Source: Mesonia sp. K7 (GTDB lineage: Bacteria > Bacteroidota > Bacteroidia > Flavobacteriales > Flavobacteriaceae). Taken from it: a stretch of 64,000 bases of DNA. Of this stretch, positions 42,349-49,217 are shown piece after piece. Each line of letters begins with the position of its first letter. The first letter of the stretch is position 1. Both the position numbers and the translations under genes were made by a program. Location: positions 1-64,000 of the forward strand of contig NZ_QKQV01000002.1 in NCBI RefSeq assembly GCF_003233725.1. The letters are read 5' to 3'. A model generated the notes under the pieces. That model was not told the origin of the DNA and ran no database searches. It saw only the letters and a list, made by a program, of their open reading frames with translations.

Positions 42349-42405
42349 TTTAACGCTTTGTTAATTTACATGCTCCTACATTAACTTTTAGGTAATCTTT
42401 ACCTA
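42349..42405. promoter_or_regulatory. Possible response-regulator site upstream of the kinase gene
   Basis: TTAA recurs with an 11-bp period (TTTAACGCTTTGTTAATTTA at 42349-42368) and is followed by TTAACTTTTAGGTAATCTTT. The 11-bp spacing matches tandem half-sites of OmpR/PhoB-type regulators and resembles the clearer repeat at 44593. It lies in the divergent gap between fecR and the kinase gene. Confidence 0.35.
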
Positions 42406-42495
42406 ATGCTAGATACGAATAAGCATTATTTTCAATTATTTTTATACAATAAATGATATATTGAGCCTTGCAAAGCGCAATTCCCAAATGAAGTA

Positions 42496-43869
42496 ATGAA
42501 ACTAAAATCATTAAAAATATTAGCCATCCTCAGCCTTATAGCCTTGAGTCTCATTCAGAGTTATTTGGTGTACAACACCTACCAATTAAAAAAAAGAACC
42601 CTCATAATAGATGCTAATAGAACCGTGGCGAGGATTTATAATACTCCTACCATCGACTCGATTATGTGGTTGTATAGAAATGATTTTTTAGAAAAGCTTC
42701 GTCTGTATAAGGAAGAAAAAATCGATAAAAAAATACTTCTCAACGAGCTAAAGAAAAAAACTTCAGAGATTAATCCTTTATTTACCGAAGCATATCAGAA
42801 CGCTTTTTTACCCGAAGAAAAAGAGCTAGACATCGATTTTAAAAAATCGGTCAGTTTGATTCAATTAGTCGACTCTAACAATGATGTAGAAGATTTGATT
42901 ACGCCTAACGAACTTCCTATTTTTCTATTAGGCGATAATTTTAAAGAAGAAAACGGAATTCTTATCAATAACTCTACCTGGAATAAAGAACATACTTATA
43001 CAAAAGATAGTCAAGAAATGTATTTTCAATTGGTCTTTAAGACGCAAATACATATGAACCTCGTCAACATCGAAACCAGTATTTTTAGAAAGATGCTCTT
43101 TATTTTTATTCTGTCCTTTTTACTCTTTCTATTTGTAACCGCCCTTTTTTACCTTTCCATCAAAAACCTTAACCAACAAAAACGTTTATCAGAAGTTAAA
43201 TCAGATTTTATCAACAATATTACGCACGAGTTAAAAACACCATTATCAACCTTAGCCATTGCCACTAAAACCCTCACGAGTACATACACCAAACAAAATG
43301 CACACCTAGCAGATGAGGTCATCCAAGTGATCAACCGACAAAATGTAAGGCTACAAAGACTTATTGATCAAGTAATTGACAATAGCCTTGGTTATCAGGA
43401 AATCCAGCTTCATCAAGAACCCATAAATTTACACCAATTGTTAACCGATATCCTCAAAGACTACCAAATTCATTTAGCACCAGAAATTAAGCTTATCTAC
43501 CAATTAAAATCTAAGACTACTGCTCCATCCTATTACGGAGATAAGTTTTTCTTGAACACTGCCATAGTTAACTTACTGAATAATGCGGTAAAGTATGAAG
43601 GAAAAACCATAAACATTACCTACCAGGTAAAAAAAGATATGCACCTTATTTCGATTGAAGATGATGGAATTGGTATTGCTAAAGCGCATCAACCACATAT
43701 TTTTAATAAGTTTTATCGAGTGAGTGAGAAGAATGTTCACAATTATAAAGGTTTAGGTTTGGGCTTGTACTATACAAGTCAAATTATAAAAGCACATCAA
43801 GGTACTATAGAAGTGCAAAGTCGACTCACCAAGGGGACCAGTTTTCTCATCAAATTACCCACTTTATGA
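42496..43869 (+). CDS. Sensor histidine kinase
   Basis: A 457-residue inner-membrane kinase. Membrane segment 1 is residues 7-25 (KILAILSLIALSLIQSYLVY). A periplasmic sensor of about 170 residues with no recognised fold follows, then membrane segment 2 at about 198-222 (MLFIFILSFLLFLFVTALFY). The HisKA box SDFINNITHELKTPLSTLAI puts the phosphoacceptor at His244. The ATPase domain has NLLNNAVKYEG (N box), DDGIGIAKAHQPHIFNKFYR (G1/F) and GLGLGLYYTSQIIKAHQGTI (G2). There is no HAMP domain. It overlaps the response-regulator gene by 4 bp (ATGA), so the pair is translated together. Signal unknown. Confidence 0.94.
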   Translation: MKLKSLKILAILSLIALSLIQSYLVYNTYQLKKRTLIIDANRTVARIYNTPTIDSIMWLYRNDFLEKLRLYKEEKIDKKILLNELKKKTSEINPLFTEAYQNAFLPEEKELDIDFKKSVSLIQLVDSNNDVEDLITPNELPIFLLGDNFKEENGILINNSTWNKEHTYTKDSQEMYFQLVFKTQIHMNLVNIETSIFRKMLFIFILSFLLFLFVTALFYLSIKNLNQQKRLSEVKSDFINNITHELKTPLSTLAIATKTLTSTYTKQNAHLADEVIQVINRQNVRLQRLIDQVIDNSLGYQEIQLHQEPINLHQLLTDILKDYQIHLAPEIKLIYQLKSKTTAPSYYGDKFFLNTAIVNLLNNAVKYEGKTINITYQVKKDMHLISIEDDGIGIAKAHQPHIFNKFYRVSEKNVHNYKGLGLGLYYTSQIIKAHQGTIEVQSRLTKGTSFLIKLPTL

Positions 43870-44564
43870 AAAGGATATTATTAGCAGAAGATGATCATGA
43901 TTTAGGAGTTTCACTAAAAAATTACTTGGTATTGCATGGTTTTGAGGTGTTTTGGGCCAAAGACGGCGAAGAAGCCTACCGTCAATTTTTAGTTAAAACC
44001 TACGATATTGGGGTGCTAGATGTGATGATGCCAAAGATGGATGGTTTTACGCTTGCCAAGAAAATAAGCAAACAACAACCCATGATTCCTTTTATTTTTT
44101 TAACGGCAAAAAACGAAAAAGAAAGTAAAATAGAAGGCTTAAAACTAGGCGCCGATGATTATATAGTTAAGCCTTTTGACGTAGAAGAATTGGTACTTCG
44201 ACTGCACAACATTATCAAAAGAACAACCCAACAAAAATCACTTCAAATAAGCAGTCACATCCCCGCAGAGCATATAGTATTAGGTAGTTATACCTTTATG
44301 CCCCACCAGTTAGAACTTCAATCGCCAACACAGACCTACAAACTCACTCAAAAAGAAACAGATCTCATCTACTTTTTATACCTCCATAAAAACAGCCTTA
44401 TTCCTCGAGAAGAGATTCTTCAAAAAAATTGGAATAAAACCGACTTTTTTACGGGCCGAAGCATGGATGTCTTTATCAGTAGAATTAGAAAATATTTTAA
44501 GGAAGACCAAAGCATTGCTATCAACAGCATCAGAGGGATTGGTCTTGAGTTTATTGTAGAATAA
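43866..44564 (+). CDS. OmpR-family response regulator
   Basis: A 232-residue transcription factor. The receiver domain (1-120) has the acidic pair Asp9/Asp10, the phosphorylation site Asp52 in GVLDVMMPKMDGF, Thr/Ser and Lys switch residues (IFLTAKNEKES, DDYIVKPFDVEELVLRL). The winged-helix output domain (about 135-230) has LTQKETDLIYFLYLHKNSLI, then GRSMDVFISRIRKYFKEDQS and the wing IRGIGLEFIV. It overlaps its kinase gene by 4 bp. Two exact-period 11-bp repeats just downstream, in front of the secreted propeller gene, are candidate binding sites, as this family binds tandem half-sites 11 bp apart. Confidence 0.95.
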   Translation: MKRILLAEDDHDLGVSLKNYLVLHGFEVFWAKDGEEAYRQFLVKTYDIGVLDVMMPKMDGFTLAKKISKQQPMIPFIFLTAKNEKESKIEGLKLGADDYIVKPFDVEELVLRLHNIIKRTTQQKSLQISSHIPAEHIVLGSYTFMPHQLELQSPTQTYKLTQKETDLIYFLYLHKNSLIPREEILQKNWNKTDFFTGRSMDVFISRIRKYFKEDQSIAINSIRGIGLEFIVE

Positions 44565-44592
44565 TAAGCTTAAATCTGTTCTATAGTTTTAG

Positions 44593-44614
44593 GTTAACGT
44601 AAAGTTAACGCAAA
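44593..44614 (+). promoter_or_regulatory. Tandem 11-bp direct repeat, candidate response-regulator binding site
   Basis: GTTAACGTAAA directly followed by GTTAACGCAAA (10 of 11 identical), lying 29 bp after the regulator stop and 108 bp before the next start. The spacing equals one helical turn, as for PhoB/OmpR sites. Confidence 0.55.
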
Positions 44615-44721
44615 GGAAGTGAGTCTTTTATTATAACATATCTTTTATTTTTATAACCATCGAGAAAATAAGTTTCGATCTACAAACAATTACCAAATAG
44701 TTAATAATAAAAACAAAACTT

Positions 44722-46446
44722 ATGAAAAAAATGAAACTCTTTCTTTTATTGATGTGTTGTGCCAGTATGAGTATGGCGCAACAATATTATTCAGGCTCTG
44801 TCTTTGGGGGCCAAGGTCTAGATGTGGTATATGATACCGCACAAGATAGTGAGGGCAACTTATACACCGTTGGTTTATTTCAGACTTCTATTACTGTGGG
44901 AGGTTCTACGGTAAATATTGTCGGGGGCAATGCCGATGGTTTTATTACCAAACACGACAGCAATGGCAACCCGCTTTGGGTAAAAAGTGTCGGAGGTAAT
45001 TTAGATGATGTAATTTTAGGGATTGCTATCGACGGTGAAGATAATATTTATTTAACTGGTTATTTTCAAGGAGCGGGTTCTAATGCTTTTGATGCAGACC
45101 CAGGATCCGGGGTATATACCTTAGAACAGTTATCTCCTATTGCCAGTAGAGATAGTTTTACCATCAAATTAGACAGCAATGCTGATTTTGTTTGGGCAAA
45201 ACAAGTAAGTAACCCTTCTGGAGGTGCTGCAAATGAAGATACACCAACCATTTTAGTAGACGATATGGGTAATGTGTATATTGCCGGATCTTTTATCTAT
45301 GCCGATTTTGATCCTGATCCTAATAGCGACGAAATTCAATTTGCTAACAACAATGGAGCGAATGGCCCTGATGCCTTCTTACTAAAATTAAACAACAATG
45401 GAGAATTTGTATGGGTAAAAACATTACCTGGTTCTGGTTTTACAAAAATTATCGATATGCAGTTTGATGCAAATTATAATTTCTACCTTACAGGACAGTT
45501 TGAAGGCTCCGTCGACCTAGATCCCTCTAATACAGCATCTAGCATGCATACATCTGTAGGTGGTTATGATATCTTTTCACTTAAACTCGATAGCAACGGA
45601 GATTTTGTATGGGGTAATTCTTATGGAAGCATCACCAATGACACTCCAAATACTATTCATGTGGGCACCTCAGGAGTTTATGTAGGTGGTTATTTTACAG
45701 GAGTAACCGATTTTGATCCTAGCAGCAACACCTCTTCTATAACTCCTCTAGGAGATGCCGATGGTTTTGTGAATGTGTTGGATACTTCTGGTAACTATGT
45801 TTATACTTATGTTGTTGGCGGGAATGATGTAGGACTCGAAGAAGTCACCGCAATAAAAGAACACAATAACACGGTTAGGGTTTCAGGAAATTTTGCTGGA
45901 ACAGTAGACTTTGATAACGACAACGCCAATACAGCAAATAGCACTGCTCTTGGTGGGTTTGATGCCTATTTATTAGAATTGGACGCTACTGGTGCCTATC
46001 AAGACCATGTGATTTTAGGAAACAGTGATAACGAAGACTTTACAGGTTTTGAAATCAACAAAGATGATCAGGTTTTACTTATTGGTTCATACCAAAGTAA
46101 TCCTATAGACCTAAACCCATTTTCTGGAACAGATAATTATAACAATGTTGCAGTAAGAGATGTTTACATTTCTAGGTTTACTACACAATCATTAGCTTCG
46201 ACAAGTCAAGCCAGGGTAATTCAGAATTTCAGTTTATACCCTAACCCAGCAAATCATCAAGTAACTATAGCGTCAGATCATACTTTTACGCATTATCAAT
46301 TGAATGATTTTACGGGTCGACTTATTCAAGAAGAACCTCTGTCTAATAACAGTATCGATGTTTCTACTTTGCCACAAGGAGTTTACCTACTTACTTTATC
46401 TTCTGCAGAAGGAAATAAAATGAGCAAGAAGCTTATCAAGCAATAA
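44722..46446 (+). CDS. Secreted T9SS-sorted SBBP-repeat (beta-propeller-like) protein
   Basis: A 574-residue secreted protein. Signal peptide: residues 1-19, ending CASMSMA before QQYYS. Residues 25-480 consist of repeated blades of the SBBP/NHL type, each with a pattern like DGFITKHDSNGNPLWVKSVG, DSFTIKLDSNADFVWAKQV, DAFLLKLNNNGEFVWVKTLP and DIFSLKLDSNGDFVWGNSYG, spaced about 50-60 residues. Asp-Pro-rich DFDPDPNSDEI and DLDPSN loops may bind calcium. The last 75 residues are a type A sorting domain (LYPNPANHQVTIASDHTFTH ... KMSKKLIKQ). It follows the two-component genes, with tandem 11-bp repeats in its upstream region, so it is a likely target. Role probably binding or adhesion. Confidence 0.9.
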   Translation: MKKMKLFLLLMCCASMSMAQQYYSGSVFGGQGLDVVYDTAQDSEGNLYTVGLFQTSITVGGSTVNIVGGNADGFITKHDSNGNPLWVKSVGGNLDDVILGIAIDGEDNIYLTGYFQGAGSNAFDADPGSGVYTLEQLSPIASRDSFTIKLDSNADFVWAKQVSNPSGGAANEDTPTILVDDMGNVYIAGSFIYADFDPDPNSDEIQFANNNGANGPDAFLLKLNNNGEFVWVKTLPGSGFTKIIDMQFDANYNFYLTGQFEGSVDLDPSNTASSMHTSVGGYDIFSLKLDSNGDFVWGNSYGSITNDTPNTIHVGTSGVYVGGYFTGVTDFDPSSNTSSITPLGDADGFVNVLDTSGNYVYTYVVGGNDVGLEEVTAIKEHNNTVRVSGNFAGTVDFDNDNANTANSTALGGFDAYLLELDATGAYQDHVILGNSDNEDFTGFEINKDDQVLLIGSYQSNPIDLNPFSGTDNYNNVAVRDVYISRFTTQSLASTSQARVIQNFSLYPNPANHQVTIASDHTFTHYQLNDFTGRLIQEEPLSNNSIDVSTLPQGVYLLTLSSAEGNKMSKKLIKQ

Positions 46447-46463
46447 CAAAAACAAGCAGAGAG

Positions 46464-46498
46464 AAAAGGGTGGTCGTTGATACCATCCTTTTTTTATT
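46464..46498 (+). terminator. Intrinsic terminator after the SBBP-repeat gene
   Basis: AAAGGGTGGT pairs with ACCATCCTTT (one G-U) around CGTTGAT and runs into TTTTTTATTAT. It reaches the stop codon of the convergent sigma-factor gene at 46497. Confidence 0.8.
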
Positions 46499-47066
46499 AT
46501 AGGCATATAAGGGAAGCTATCACCCCTATTTCAAAAACTCCAGCATGCTTTCTCAAAAAGCTCAACGCATTACTAATGTGGGTTTCTACTGTGCGCGCCG
46601 AGAGGTTGAGTGCTTGGGCAATTTCTTTGTTGCTCTTCTGCTCTATTCTACTTAGTTTAAACACTTCTTTGCATTTTTGGGGCAACAATTCTATGTGGGA
46701 CATCATTGCCTTTTCAAATTCCTTGTACTCCAAAGAATGGTTGGGTTCATCGGGAATGCTTTCGAGGTACTCGATTTGTGCGGTCGAAAATTTTAAACTT
46801 CGTATATGGTTGGCCACTTTATATTTTACCGCTTTCAATAAGTAAGCTTCCAGGTTTAAGATTTTAGAAGCTTTATTTTTATCCCAGAGACTGATAAAAA
46901 CCTCCTGTACAATATCCTCACAAACCGCTTCTTCTTGGTAAATTTTATAGGCATAGGAATATAGACGCTTCCAATAGCGATCAAAAATTGCTTCAAATGC
47001 CTTTCTGTTTCCAGTAGCCAGTTGCAATAATTCAGAATCTTCTAAACTAGAAAAATCAGGGTTCAT
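46497..47066 (-). CDS. ECF-type RNA polymerase sigma factor
   Basis: A 189-residue sigma-70 family factor of the Bacteroidota FecI-like group. Region 2 covers about residues 24-95 (AFEAIFDRYWKRLYSYAYKI, CEDIVQEVFISLWDKNKASK). Region 4 covers about 125-178 (LLPQKCKEVFKLSRIEQKSN, KEIAQALNLSARTVETHISN, ALSFLRK). It ends with a hydrophobic tail (FEIGVIASLICL) that is a little unusual. It is the only sigma gene in the window and therefore the likely partner of the FecR protein at 41.4-42.3 kb, though three plus-strand genes separate them. It faces a short upstream gap shared with the divergent coiled-coil gene. Confidence 0.93.
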   Translation of the reverse strand: MNPDFSSLEDSELLQLATGNRKAFEAIFDRYWKRLYSYAYKIYQEEAVCEDIVQEVFISLWDKNKASKILNLEAYLLKAVKYKVANHIRSLKFSTAQIEYLESIPDEPNHSLEYKEFEKAMMSHIELLPQKCKEVFKLSRIEQKSNKEIAQALNLSARTVETHISNALSFLRKHAGVFEIGVIASLICL

Positions 47067-47252
47067 TTCGCTTTCTTCACTTTTTTACAAAAAAAGAAAA
47101 TCCCTGCTTTATTCCAGAAAAGCCAATTTTAAGTTTAGGTTAGCTTAGCATTAAACTTGTAAAATAGGTAGCGAAGCGTTAAAATTATTTAAATATGCAC
47201 CAGAGATAAATAGCAATCTATTAACTTACCCTATCATCAATCATATCATATT

Positions 47253-47501
47253 ATGGACACACAAGCAAAAATAGAAAAAATGAATGCCGTATTAAACAAA
47301 ATGGAAGACATCAAAAACTCCCAGCAAAGTTTAATCAATAAGATAGGCCAAGTAGAAGTCGATTTATTCGAGATTAAATCAGACGATCTAGATAAAGAGT
47401 TGGATAAAGTGATGAAAAAAGCCACGCGTTCTTTCGAGATCATCAACGAAGCGATTGAAGAGTTTGAGATCAAACGCAACCGTTTGGAGAATGAGGCGTA
47501 A
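47253..47501 (+). CDS. Small coiled-coil protein of unknown function
   Basis: An 82-residue soluble protein that is almost entirely helical with heptad-like spacing (MNAVLNKMEDIKNSQQSLIN, KIGQVEVDLFEIKSDDLDKE, LDKVMKKATRSFEIINEAIE). It is strongly charged, with no Cys, signal or membrane segment. I know no named family; it is likely a self-associating helical hairpin. Its TAA stop lies within the repeat block that begins GTAATGACGT at 47498, so the repeat array directly abuts, and may supply, the end of the gene. A GIY-YIG gene and three small charged-protein genes follow. Confidence 0.75.
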   Translation: MDTQAKIEKMNAVLNKMEDIKNSQQSLINKIGQVEVDLFEIKSDDLDKELDKVMKKATRSFEIINEAIEEFEIKRNRLENEA

Positions 47502-47512
47502 TGACGTAAGGT

Positions 47513-47574
47513 AACACGTGATGGGATTACTTCGTCATCCCGAGTACTCGGGATTCCTCGTAATGACGTGGGGC
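47513..47574. repeat. 62-bp palindrome-bearing repeat, left copy beside the GIY-YIG gene
   Basis: Identical over 62 bp to 48025-48086 and in the same orientation. It contains the perfect palindrome CCCGAGTACTCGGG within an outer inverted pair CGTCAT...TAATGACG. The preceding GTAATGACGT is also shared by both copies. Confidence 0.95.
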
Positions 47575-47576
47575 GA

Positions 47577-47606
47577 ACGCGAGGTACGAGCGAGAAGCAA
47601 TCTAGG
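47577..47606 (+). repeat. CGCGAGGTACGA...GAAGCAATC(T)AGG element, left copy
   Basis: CGCGAGGTACGA, then GAAGCAATCTAGG. A close relative lies at 47944-47971 on the other side of the GIY-YIG gene in the same orientation. The form recalls the widespread intergenic motif GCGAGG-GAAGCAATC. Confidence 0.8.
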
Positions 47607-47615
47607 CATAGGTAA

Positions 47616-47903
47616 TTAAATGGTTTCACTCAAGTCATCCCAATTTGGGTTTACTTTATTAATCAAGGCTTCTTTTGCTTTTCTATTTCCTGCCTTTAGC
47701 TGTTTTTCTCTTGCTATCGCATCTACAATCGAAGAAAACCTTTCAAAATATACCAATTTATCACAGTTATACCTTGCCGTAAAACTCCTTTTATACTTTT
47801 TGGTCTTATGTTGGTGTACGCGTTGTGTCAGATGAGTAGTTACACCGATGTATATAACCGTATTCCTTGCATTGGTCATCATATAAACATGGGAAGTTTT
47901 CAT
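47616..47903 (-). CDS. Single-domain GIY-YIG nuclease
   Basis: A 95-residue protein consisting only of a GIY-YIG endonuclease domain. The first half-motif is VYMMTNARNTVIYIGVTTHL (the GIY equivalent is VYM at 6-8, YIG at 18-20). The catalytic Arg is in LTQRVHQHK (Arg28), KLVYFERF follows at about 50, and AIAREKQLKAGNRKAKEALI at about 63 supplies the Glu. NPNWDDLSETI ends the protein as in the UvrC/YhbQ-like subgroup common in Bacteroidota. No accessory DNA-binding domain is present. Direct repeats lie within a few bases to tens of bases on both sides, so nuclease and repeats may form one unit. Confidence 0.93.
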   Translation of the reverse strand: MKTSHVYMMTNARNTVIYIGVTTHLTQRVHQHKTKKYKRSFTARYNCDKLVYFERFSSIVDAIAREKQLKAGNRKAKEALINKVNPNWDDLSETI

Positions 47904-47943
47904 AGTATAAAGCTACTACTTTTTATCAACACGTCATTGGGAC

Positions 47944-47971
47944 CGCGAGGTACGAATCGGGAAGCAATCCA
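47944..47971 (+). repeat. CGCGAGGTACGA...GAAGCAATCCAGG element, right copy
   Basis: CGCGAGGTACGAATCGGGAA followed by GCAATCCAGG. Pairs with the copy at 47577-47606; together they bound the GIY-YIG gene. Confidence 0.8.
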
Positions 47972-47979
47972 GGGGTTGA

Positions 47980-48024
47980 TGATGGGATTACTTCGTCGTT
48001 ACACTCCTCGTAATGACGTGGGGG
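47980..48024. repeat. Partial copy of the palindromic repeat
   Basis: GATGGGATTACTTCGTCGTT then CTCCTCGTAATGACGTGGGG: the ends of the 62-bp repeat are kept, but the CCCGAGTACTCGGG core is lost. It lies in tandem with the full right copy. Confidence 0.8.
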
Positions 48025-48086
48025 AACACGTGATGGGATTACTTCGTCATCCCGAGTACTCGGGATTCCTCGTAATGACGTGGGGC
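48025..48086. repeat. 62-bp palindrome-bearing repeat, right copy
   Basis: Identical to 47513-47574. It is followed by AACACGTCATTGCGA, a further partial unit. Confidence 0.95.
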
Positions 48087-48230
48087 AACACGTCATTGCG
48101 AACCAATACATAACCTAATTAACGCCGAACGATCTTTAGGATAGGTTTAACAAACACTGTTAATGTGTATTAATCTTCACAAAAAATGAGAATTCATTAC
48201 TTAAATTTAGGAAACCTTTAAAAATATAGT

Positions 48231-48407
48231 ATGATGAGTGATAAAAATAAAATTCCAGGACAAGACGAAAAGAAAACAGGACAAGACGAGAAGAAAAGCA
48301 AAGAAGACAGTGCTATCAATCATAAGGCTAATGAGGCCGATAGTAAAGAAATCAACTACCAAGAAAAGAAGCGCAGAGAAAAACATCAACCTAGGGATAG
48401 CGCCTAA
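48231..48407 (+). CDS. Small charged, probably disordered protein 1
   Basis: A 58-residue protein, MMSDKNKIPGQDEKKTGQDE at the start and REKHQPRDSA at the end. It is almost entirely Lys, Glu, Asp, Gln, Asn and Ser, with an internal repeat GQDEKK(T/S), and no hydrophobic core, Cys or membrane segment, so it is predicted to be intrinsically disordered. A longer frame in another register overlaps it but lacks its coding character. The shared DKNK near the N-terminus and the head-to-tail layout link it to the next two genes. It resembles hydrophilin or general-stress proteins in composition only. Confidence 0.7.
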   Translation: MMSDKNKIPGQDEKKTGQDEKKSKEDSAINHKANEADSKEINYQEKKRREKHQPRDSA

Positions 48408-48412
48408 AATAA

Positions 48413-48526
48413 ATGAATATGGAAAACGATAAAAATAAGAAAGATAAAAAGCCAGAAAGTTTAGATCCTAAAAACCTTAAAGGTCCGCAAAAAGATAAAA
48501 ATCAACCAGTATGGAGATCAGAATAA
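48413..48526 (+). CDS. Small charged, probably disordered protein 2
   Basis: A 37-residue frame: MNMENDKNKKDKKPESLDPK, then NLKGPQKDKNQPVWRSE. It starts 5 bp after the stop of the previous small gene and has the same DKNK element and Lys/Asp/Pro-rich composition. The single Trp near the C-terminus stands out. It is short enough that coding status rests on its spacing and on the likeness to its neighbours. Confidence 0.6.
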   Translation: MNMENDKNKKDKKPESLDPKNLKGPQKDKNQPVWRSE

Positions 48527-48565
48527 GACAACTTGATTGAAGTAAACAGTTTAAAATTTAAGATT

Positions 48566-48790
48566 ATGAACGACAAAAATAAAAGAGCTCCATTACTAGA
48601 TAAAGATCTAGAGAATGAGCAAAATATAGAAAACGAAGACTATCCAGGAGAACCCAACTCTAAGCCCAAGGATAAAAAACCAGAGAAGAATGATTCTAAA
48701 AAGATGCCAGAAGCAAACGACCCAGCTGGATACAGCAAAAAGGAGAGAATCAAGAAATCTCCTTACGATGAGGAGAACAAATCTAAATAG
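48566..48790 (+). CDS. Small charged, probably disordered protein 3
   Basis: A 74-residue protein beginning MNDKNKRAPLLDKDLENEQN and ending KERIKKSPYDEENKSK. The ATG at 48566 is chosen over a non-ATG codon 33 bp upstream because it matches the DKNK start of the two preceding small proteins. The middle (NIENEDYPGEPNSKPKDKKP) is Pro/Lys/Glu-rich. A strong terminator follows after about 20 bp, which makes the three genes look like one short operon (48.2-48.85 kb). Confidence 0.75.
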   Translation: MNDKNKRAPLLDKDLENEQNIENEDYPGEPNSKPKDKKPEKNDSKKMPEANDPAGYSKKERIKKSPYDEENKSK

Positions 48791-48811
48791 GTTTACATAT
48801 ACCTGTTTGGT

Positions 48812-48855
48812 AAAATAGCCGTACTCCTTTTATGGAGGTACGGCTATTTTTATTC
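48812..48855 (+). terminator. Intrinsic terminator closing the small-protein operon
   Basis: A 16-bp stem AAAATAGCCGTACCTCC-type: AAAATAGCCGTACTCC with GGAGGTACGGCTATTTT (one bulged base) around TTTTAT, then TATT. A strong structure just after the third small gene. Confidence 0.85.
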
Positions 48856-49007
48856 CACATCTAAAAATTGTTTCATGGTGATGAAAGAGATTATATGCTA
48901 TGATCCCAGAAAGTAATCCTGAGCAAGCATAAAAACTTAACAAGCTTCGCTTGTCTGTTTTGCATTTTCATACATTACCTAAAGCAAGCTTAGGTCATTT
49001 CTGAAAA
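48856..49007. other. Short gap without recognised features
   Basis: Between the small-protein terminator and the tRNA terminator I see no gene, repeat or promoter that I can support. Confidence 0.5.
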
Positions 49008-49040
49008 CACAAAACCCACAACATTGTTGTGGGTTTTCTT
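49008..49040 (-). terminator. Terminator of tRNA-Ser
   Basis: Perfect 12-bp stem AAAACCCACAAC/GTTGTGGGTTTT (49011-49022 with 49026-49037) with a 3-nt loop, directly 3' of the tRNA on the minus strand. Confidence 0.85.
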
Positions 49041-49043
49041 TTG

Positions 49044-49128
49044 CGGAGAAAGAGGGATTCGAACCCCCGGAGGTGTGACCCTCAACAGTTTTCAAGACTG
49101 CCGCATTCGACCACTCTGCCATTTCTCC
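49044..49128 (-). tRNA. tRNA-Ser(UGA)
   Basis: An 85-nt class II tRNA. The acceptor GGAGAAA (from 49128) pairs with TTTCTCC, discriminator G at 49044; CCA is not encoded. The anticodon loop CTTGAAA is closed by GCAGT/ACTGT and carries anticodon TGA at 49094-49092. A long variable arm (GAGGGTCACACCTC) and T-arm GGGGGTTCGAATCCC-type sequence confirm serine. Confidence 0.95.
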
Positions 49129-49217
49129 TTTCAATACGTTGCAACAATTGCTCGTTGCGGGTGCAAATATAATAACCTTTTTAATTTATTGAAAAATAAA
49201 TGTTACTTTTTTTACAC

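Noticed and set aside
47246-47629. Minus-strand open frame of 127 codons over the 82-codon gene and the repeat array
   Set aside because: Its residues RPTSLRGIPSTRDDEVIPSR are the translation of the 62-bp repeat, and the rest is antisense to the coiled-coil gene. It does not look like a gene.
47926-48111. Minus-strand open frame of 61 codons through the right-hand repeats
   Set aside because: Made entirely of repeat translation (TSLRGIPSTRDDEVIPSRV); no independent coding signal.
48238-48432. Longer plus-strand frame overlapping the first small charged protein
   Set aside because: It is in a different register, with an unnatural composition; the shorter frame at 48231-48407 shares the DKNK start with its neighbours and has better spacing.
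49044-49128. tRNA-Ser as an integration site
   Set aside because: No tRNA 3'-end duplication or integrase gene in the window.
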